NCBI GenBank assembly: GCA_020091685.1
Contig: CM034603.1
Coordinates: forward strand, 34,596,186-34,660,185
Direction: 5' to 3'
DNA length: 64,000 bases
Origin: Lutjanus erythropterus
Lineage: Eukaryota > Chordata > Actinopteri > Lutjaniformes > Lutjanidae
Part shown: in pieces, positions 61,376 to 64,000 of the stretch
Numbering within the stretch: position 1 is the stretch's first letter
Layout of the letters: every line of letters begins with the position of its first letter
Notes under the pieces: model-generated
The model's database searches: none
What the model saw: only the letters and a program-made list of their open reading frames with translations
Told to the model about the DNA's origin: nothing
Position numbers and translations under genes: made by a program

Positions 61376-62179
61376 GCCCACACATGATCAGCAATAAAAA
61401 CCGCTCTGTGCTGGCTGTGCCATTGTTTTCCTATGGGGAGAGTGGTGGCAAAAATATATAATTAAGTCCACACACCAGAAACTGCTCCTTATAGCGTTTT
61501 TAATATTGTCACCACGTGTGACGTTTCGGGCCCTGGCTGTTCATCAGACGGTGGCGACAGTGGTGGCAACCAAATAGGCAGAGGCGCTACCCTTGATGTG
61601 GTGCACCACTCTAAACTGCCACCGAGCACTGTGCTCAAAGTTCAAATCATTTCAACTCTGACCTCGGCTGCTGCTGACCTTTCAAAGAAAAGTATTTCCC
61701 CAAAAGGTAAAGCACAACATTAAAAAACAAAAAAAAGATCTCACCAGGAAATGTAATGCAGGGTGAAATGTTAGCAGTCACATGGGCCTACCAGATTTAT
61801 GAATAGGCATATAATTCATGAATTTAGCTAAATCCAATGCTAAAGTTAGCTTAGCCCAATGCTAAAGGCAGCTTTAAACGCACAACTTAATAAGCTTTAT
61901 TTGAACAACTGGGCTGTTCTATCCATTAAAATAAGAGAAGGAAATTAAAAAGAATTTACAGATAATGTGTTCATGGTTGTTCCAAGGATTTGCAGCAGAC
62001 AGCCTTATGACCTGACAGCATTAGACAAGGCAGCTGTTCATGGACGTCACCATCTTCAATTCTAATAAAACACATAAGGCTGCATATTCCTGCTATTGCC
62101 AGCGATACCGGAGTATGTACAGTAGGACATAAACACACACTCATGTTGCATGTGTTTATATCTGCGTGTTTGCCACATA

Positions 62180-63035
62180 CCTGTAGTGCTACTTATCCAA
62201 CTAGATTGTTTTGGTGCGAGTTGTCTTGGAGATACCAGCCATAGACATGTCTGCTTTCTCTCAAATATAATGGAACCAGATGGCACACAGCTTGCGGTTC
62301 TCAAAGCATCAAAAATATATGCTTGAAAAACTCAACAGCAATGTCTCTTTCCAGAAAACATGGCCTGGTTACTCAAGACAATCCTCAAACATTCTTGTGA
62401 GCAGTTTCATGTCGGAACTACTTTTATTTTACCGTAAAAAGGAGACACTGGCCATGTTTCCACCCAAAGTACCCAGAACTTTTAGTTCCAGGAACAGTTG
62501 TTCAAGGAACTAAAATGTTTGTTCAGCTTGTTGTTACCTGCATATCCAGTGCAGCCTTAAGACCTGCAAGACCTGCATTTTTCGACAAGATTACAACAAT
62601 GATGAGCCAATTTCCAATTCCAATTTCTGATTTTGTCCTCAGCATAAATGCTCACCAAAGCCTGGACCAATCTGAAATGTTCAGTGCAGCAAATCCACCC
62701 CCCCAAATTCCTGTACTTTTACAGCCAGAGCAGGGACTTTTGGGTGGATAAAATCATGTCCACTGAACTCAATTTAGACCCTGGTCCCTGTGGTGAAAAT
62801 GCACCGAGTTCCTCCAAAGATTCCCAGTCCCTAAGGAAAATTCCTGTGGTGGAAACCTTTTGAGTTTTTCAGATGTATTTTGAGCACCACTTGAGCACCG
62901 CAAACCAAGTGCCATCTACGGCCGATATCTCCAAAACTCAGCAACTCACACCAAAACAATCTGGATGGATAAACAGCACTACAGGTAAGTGGAAAAATAT
63001 GTCTTTTTCATTTTGGGGTGAACTGTCCCTTTAAG
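62180..63035. mobile_element. fold-back element, GGGGTGAACTGTCCCTTTA family, copy 3, with nested insertion
   Basis: The left arm has aatgtctctttccagaaaac and ctggttactcaagacaatcc. The right side has gccgatatctccaaaactca and gtctttttcattttggggtg then aactgtccctttaag. About 62445-62865 is a different sequence framed by cactggccatgtttccaccc and ttcctgtggtggaaacc, itself with inverted ends, so one repeat has jumped into another. Confidence 0.72.
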
Positions 63036-63059
63036 CTGCTCGCTCCATCATAATGAAGA

Positions 63060-63470
63060 CTTAATTCACATTAACACCGAATCAGACCCCTGTCATCATG
63101 AGCGTGACGACAGGAAGTGTGCGATCCTCAGCTTCCAGTGTGCGCGGTGCGACCCACTCATGTTGATGGGCGTTGAGAGGAGGCTTTGATGGCGGTGAAT
63201 GGGGTACTAATGAGTTGGCCTTATCAATGGCCGGTCTGTGTTCTGTCCTCCTAATGGCCAGGGGACATCAACAGAGCTGTTGATGCTCCATGTAAACATC
63301 TCCCTGTGTGGGGGCCTCCACTTCAACCATCTCACCGGGTCCATAATCTAATTGGTTCATGTTACCGGACTGACTGCACTGGTGATGTTGCAGGCGATTA
63401 CATATTGCATAATCGACTAATGAGAAGGAGGAGGCTGGTTTGTATACATCTATATCTAAGAGTTATTCTG
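63060..63470. promoter_or_regulatory. candidate conserved noncoding element
   Basis: The unique sequence has a dense series of motif-like words: actaatgagttggccttatc, aatggccggtctgtgttctg, tcctcctaatggccagggga, catctcaccgggtccataat, ctaattggttcatgttaccg, ggcgattacatattgcataa and tcgactaatgagaaggagga. Several homeodomain cores (TAAT) and one POU-like TTGCATAAT are visible, with no coding frame. Confidence 0.3.
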
Positions 63471-64000
63471 CTCTGGAATTATCTATTTGCTCACGATGCA
63501 TGACATGGATTTTCAGCTGATACTGATAATCAGTAATTTCCTGCTCCTCATGGCAGAAATTTTTGTATTTTTAAAATAAGCTCATATAATCTGTAGTTTA
63601 TGCACACCTGAGGGCAAGACAGACTCAGGTGGAGTGACCAAAGATTGATGATATAATGTCTCATAATTCTGACTCAACCAAATCTAACTGACATCATTAT
63701 TAGAATAAAAACAAAAAACAGTTCTGACTAGAGCCTGATCAGTACTGGATTTTGGTTATCAATAATTTAGCTGATATTCTTTATTTATAAAATACAGAAT
63801 GACACCAGTAATGTTTCACTGGTATTTCTAATAATTACAAATAACTACAGAAAAACACAAATCGAATCACTTGAATCAAAAAAGAGGATCATATATGCAT
63901 GAAATGCTGCCTATAAAACAAAAACAATCTGTATTATGTTGCGTGAATAAATATATCTTGACAAAAATATATGATGAGAGCAGTATATTTTACAGTTTAA

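Larger units (their letters stand above)
29843..64000 (-). other. gng12: probable gng12 first intron and/or upstream flank
   Basis: The acceptor at 29843 shows that an intron starts here. No noncoding first exon with promoter features could be fixed within the window, and no coding exon of any neighbour (for example wls) was recognised. Mammalian GNG12 has a very long first intron, so most of this 34 kb is read as intron. Repeats and motif-rich stretches within it are listed separately; the unlisted parts show nothing I can name. Confidence 0.5.

Noticed and set aside
29843-64000. Coding exons of the usual mammalian neighbours (DIRAS3, WLS)
   Set aside because: No recognisable peptide from either was found in any frame; the interval reads as noncoding.

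Overview
This is nuclear DNA from a vertebrate, almost certainly a teleost fish. The genes are split by GT-AG introns. Most of the remaining DNA is CA/GT microsatellite plus many copies of dispersed and fold-back repeats of kinds I recognise from fish genomes. There are no bacterial operons and no CRISPR arrays. I can support three protein-coding genes; only two are complete in coding sequence.

Left part (1-10.8 kb). The first 1.8 kb is a degenerate (ATGT)n satellite that ends in a (GT)n run. It is followed by the first three coding exons, on the minus strand, of an SLC6 Na+/Cl- coupled transporter of the GABA/taurine/betaine/creatine branch. The remaining exons must lie beyond position 1, or are lost. 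A dead Tc1-like transposase sits antisense in the first coding intron. Upstream of the start codon, a diverged tandem duplication (about 7.07-8.5 kb and 9.27-10.8 kb) carries two similar minus-strand modules. Each has a TATA-like box and a splice donor and could be an alternative promoter plus noncoding first exon for the transporter.

Middle part (13-18 kb). gadd45a, the p53-responsive stress gene, lies on the plus strand as four exons encoding 160 residues. Its proximal promoter has two CCAAT boxes and an octamer. Intron 3 contains a near-consensus p53 response element, in the same intron as the classic human site. About 500 bp further upstream is a small CpG-rich element ending in a strong splice donor, possibly a second promoter.

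Right part (18-64 kb). gng12, a G protein gamma subunit of 72 residues, lies on the minus strand, convergent with gadd45a as in mammals. Its two coding exons are at 28.7-29.8 kb. A probable long 3' UTR runs down to about 25.9 kb and contains a 708-bp fold-back element. The 34 kb from 29.8 kb to the right edge shows no convincing exon and is best read as the long first intron of gng12 together with its upstream flank. It holds microsatellites, several repeat families, a 1.3-kb imperfect palindrome, a tandem-repeat element of roughly 78-bp units, and some low-repeat stretches rich in homeodomain/SOX/TCF-like motifs that may be conserved enhancers.

The genes do not form a pathway. What links gadd45a and gng12 is conserved vertebrate synteny; the SLC6 gene is a neighbour of unclear ancestry. 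All product calls come from reading the translated exons against remembered family features; no database search was run.
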